Assembly: GCA_942493245.1 (NCBI GenBank)
Contig: OW818685.1
Coordinates: forward strand, 5,766,001 to 5,830,000
Source: DAOPYU01 sp942493245
GTDB taxonomy: Bacteria; Sumerlaeota; Sumerlaeia; UBA8349
Direction of reading: 5' to 3'
Length of the DNA stretch: 64,000 nucleotides
Shown here: positions 62,024 through 64,000 of the stretch, one piece after another
Position numbering within the stretch: position 1 is the first letter of the stretch
Layout of the letters: the number at the start of each line of letters is the position of its first letter
Program-made: the position numbers and the translations under genes
The notes under the pieces: model-generated
What the model was told of the DNA's origin: nothing
The model's input: only the letters and a program-made list of their open reading frames with translations
Database searches by the model: none

Positions 62024-62109
62024 TCAGTCCCATCGGTCTCATTGGTCCTATCGGTCCTATAAGACTTATGAGACCTATAGGACCGATAAGACGCATAAAA
62101 CCGATCAGA
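62024..62109. repeat. GGTCCTATCGGTCCTATAAG-type palindromic repeat
   Basis: Short units such as TCGGTC, GGTCCTAT and GACCTATAGGACCGAT are repeated and mirrored (CATCGGTCTCATTGGTCCTA against TATAGGACCGATAAGACGC). It lies just before the four-helix-bundle gene, a pairing often seen in related environmental genomes. Confidence 0.7.
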
Positions 62110-62123
62110 GAGGTCCAAAAACC

Positions 62124-62453
62124 ATGACCGACTCCGTCCCGGAAACGTTCATCCCGCCTCATGGCCACTACCGCGAGTTGCTGTCTTATCAGAAGGCCGA
62201 AGTGATCTACGATCTCACGTTCCGTTTCTGCGAGCGCTTCCTCCGCAAGGGCGACCGCACCATTGACCAGATGGTGCAGGCGGCGCGGTCGGGTAAACAG
62301 AACATCGTGGAAGGCTCTCTCGCCTCGGGTACCTCGAAGGAGATGGAAATCAAACTGACCAACGTGGCGCGCGCCAGCCTCGAGGAACTGCTGGAGGACT
62401 ACCGCGACTTCCTGCGGGTCCGCGACGGCGCAATCTGGATTTTGGGCTTGTAA
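62124..62453 (+). CDS. Four-helix-bundle (S23/IVP-like) protein, truncated at the C-terminus
   Basis: 109 residues. ELLSYQKAEVIYDLTFRFCE, GDRTIDQMVQAARSGKQNIV EGS and ASLEELLEDYRDFLRVRD are the usual helices of the 23S-rRNA-intervening-sequence-like four-helix-bundle family. Members with this opening normally go on for another 80 or more residues; here the protein ends abruptly in GAIWILGL at 62453. The break coincides with the shift to A/T-rich DNA that carries the helix-turn-helix and methyltransferase genes, so the 3' end was probably lost when that DNA entered. The role of the family is unknown. Confidence 0.75.
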   Translation: MTDSVPETFIPPHGHYRELLSYQKAEVIYDLTFRFCERFLRKGDRTIDQMVQAARSGKQNIVEGSLASGTSKEMEIKLTNVARASLEELLEDYRDFLRVRDGAIWILGL

Positions 62454-62522
62454 ATGGCCCAATCAGCAGATATCGTTTATTGCCATACGGTCGCAGGTGA
62501 TATCCGTGGATCTGCGACGGAT

Positions 62523-62721
62523 ATGAAAACACAAGAAAAATGGCTGACCATCGCGGGACTCGGGTTATCTCAAAATGAGCCGCACCAAAAACGATCAGAA
62601 GACTCAGAAGGGCAATCTTCCGGCCTCCAAGATTGGAACCCAGTGGCGGTTCGACCGGAATCGAGTCGATGCTTGGATGGAAGGACAATCAAATTACAAT
62701 CACAGGGTGGCTTCGGAATGA
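62523..62721 (+). pseudogene. Excisionase-like helix-turn-helix gene with a one-base frameshift
   Basis: The ATG at 62523 reads MKTQEKWLTIA, then the frame is lost; from about 62557 the +1 frame reads DSGYLKMSRTK and continues GNLPASKIGTQWRFDRNRVD AWMEG to a TGA at 62719-62721. Deleting one G in the GGG near 62555-62557 joins both parts into a roughly 65-residue MerR/excisionase-type DNA-binding protein. The stop overlaps the methyltransferase start (ATGA), so the two are coupled. It may be a true mutation or a sequencing error in a short G-run. Alternatively the 62575 ATG starts a 48-residue product. Confidence 0.7.
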
Positions 62722-64000
62722 AAATTGAGCAGAAACAAACATTTCCGGGGCTGATCTCCCATCTTCGCAAGCAGACATGGATCAGTGCTGTTGAGCAGGA
62801 GGAACTCCACGCATCACTCAGTCACTGGATGCAGAACCCGGACCGACCCATACCTCTTTTTACGACCGCAATGCATAATGAGTGTCTTTCGTATTTAAGC
62901 AAGGCTTTAAGCAGCGCCCCCTCAGATGATTGTAGTCCGAATTGTGTCCGTGAAACGCAATCAGCATATCAACTCAGGTTGAATTTCGGGTTTGATGACG
63001 TGCCTTATCCTCCACCTCAAAACTGGGACTTTACTTTCATTGATCTGTTTGCCGGTATTGGTGGGTTTCGACTGGCATTTCAAAGAGTTGGGGGAAAATG
63101 CGTATTCACATCAGAATGGGATAAATACGCGAAGCAAACCTACGAGGCAAATTTTGGCGAGTTTCCGTACGGAGACATCAGAAAAATTGTAAAATCGGAA
63201 ATCCCCGACCATGACGTGTTATGCGCGGGTTTTCCGTGTCAGCCATTTTCATTGGCAGGAGTATCAAAGAAGAATTCTTTAGGAAGAAAACACGGGTTCG
63301 AGGACGAAACTCAGGGAACACTCTTTTTCGAAATAAAGGAAATATTGCGAATTAAGAGGCCAAAAGCTTTCATGCTTGAAAACGTAAAAAATCTGCTTTC
63401 TCACGATAAGGGAAAGACATTCGAAGTTATACGGCAGACATTGGAAGAGCAACTTGGCTACAGTGTTTCCTGGAGAATTGTTGATGGCGCCAACTGGGTT
63501 CCTCAACACCGAGAGAGATTGTTTATTATTGGCTTCGACCCGAAACAGATAAACATTCCAAAGAGTCAGATAATCATCCCCGACAGACCCACAAATGGTT
63601 ATGTGTATCCCGAACTGAAAAAAATCATCATCAAGTCAGTCGAAGGTCACACGTTGGGGCCTGGGACGTGGGATACACTGCTACGGCATAAAGCGTACCA
63701 TGCAAAGCAAGGGAATGGATTTGGTTATGGGATTCATCTGTTACCCATAAAAAAAGGCGATGTGACGAGAACAATATCGGCTCGTTATCATAAAGATGGC
63801 GCAGAAATTCTTGTCGAACAAAAAGATGACAGGCCACGAAGGCTGACAGTAAAAGAAGCAATGCAACTCCAAGGATATGATCCCGATAGGTTTGTATTTC
63901 CTGTTTCCAGTACCCAGGCCTACAAGCAAATAGGCAATAGTGTTGTGGTTCCTGCTATTCATGCTTCAGCAGAATTTATTGCGGGTGTATTGAGGAGTGA
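62718..64000 (+). CDS. DNA (cytosine-5) methyltransferase, partial (runs off window)
   Basis: At least 427 residues, open to the window end. An N-terminal extension of about 100 residues precedes motif I FIDLFAGIGGFRLAFQ (108-122). Motif IV is GFPCQPFS with Cys174, VI FMLENVKNLLS, VIII GANWVPQHRERLFIIGF, IX RRLTVKEAMQLQGYD and X QAYKQIGNSVVVP. It methylates cytosine in an unknown target. The A/T-rich composition and the helix-turn-helix gene in front suggest a mobile restriction-modification unit, with a nuclease gene probably beyond the right edge. It is only distantly similar to the methyltransferase at 32847. Confidence 0.92.
   Translation, partial: MKIEQKQTFPGLISHLRKQTWISAVEQEELHASLSHWMQNPDRPIPLFTTAMHNECLSYLSKALSSAPSDDCSPNCVRETQSAYQLRLNFGFDDVPYPPPQNWDFTFIDLFAGIGGFRLAFQRVGGKCVFTSEWDKYAKQTYEANFGEFPYGDIRKIVKSEIPDHDVLCAGFPCQPFSLAGVSKKNSLGRKHGFEDETQGTLFFEIKEILRIKRPKAFMLENVKNLLSHDKGKTFEVIRQTLEEQLGYSVSWRIVDGANWVPQHRERLFIIGFDPKQINIPKSQIIIPDRPTNGYVYPELKKIIIKSVEGHTLGPGTWDTLLRHKAYHAKQGNGFGYGIHLLPIKKGDVTRTISARYHKDGAEILVEQKDDRPRRLTVKEAMQLQGYDPDRFVFPVSSTQAYKQIGNSVVVPAIHASAEFIAGVLRS

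Overview
The window looks like a chromosomal segment of a GC-rich, Gram-negative-type bacterium, probably from an uncultured lineage. The evidence is the order of the fatty-acid operon (rpmF-plsX-fabH-fabD-fabG-acpP-fabF-rnc), many secreted and two-component proteins, and dense families of palindromic intergenic repeats of the kind common in PVC-type and neighbouring candidate phyla (Lentisphaerota, Hydrogenedentota, Sumerlaeota). The phylum is a guess; there is no rRNA or tRNA here to settle it.

Left part (1-14 kb): the start of a PPi-type phosphofructokinase gene; a tandem array of five related six-helix membrane genes, one with a premature stop, next to comF and a decayed copy of the comF 3' end; a DUF116 membrane protein; two secreted arabinofuranosidases (GH51 and GH127 types); and a membrane protein/winged-helix regulator pair. 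Middle-left (14-31.7 kb): an A/T-rich orphan, a BchE-like cobalamin radical-SAM protein, a methyltransferase, a hybrid histidine kinase, sulfate activation genes (cysD, cysN-cysC fusion), a GT2 glycosyltransferase, a duplicated DUF2975 gene with its XRE regulator, a spore-photoproduct-lyase-like protein, and a second hybrid kinase with a CxxCH haem-type sensor domain.

Accessory block (32.7-44.4 kb): this lies between dapA and dapB, both on the plus strand. It holds a C5 methyltransferase-Vsr-HNH endonuclease operon whose fourth gene (DUF4928 type) is split by a complete insertion sequence with identifiable ends and target duplication, a secreted beta-helix protein, and a large LRR-Roc-COR-TIR protein. 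After dapB come a flavin reductase, two ABC ATPase/permease pairs and two HDOD paralogues.

Right part (51.9-64 kb): the fatty-acid/phospholipid operon, with a recognisable promoter and leader hairpin upstream of rpmF and a terminator after rnc; a GAF-HD-GYP protein; a HIT protein; then a repeat-flanked four-helix-bundle gene cut short at its 3' end, followed by an A/T-rich unit of a frameshifted helix-turn-helix gene and a second C5 methyltransferase that runs off the window.

The core genes serve lysine/peptidoglycan precursor synthesis, fatty-acid synthesis and sulfate activation. The accessory material is mainly defence or DNA modification and repeat expansion. No single wholly new system is proven; the strongest leads are the six-helix membrane array, the IS-interrupted restriction operon and the LRR-Roc-COR-TIR protein.
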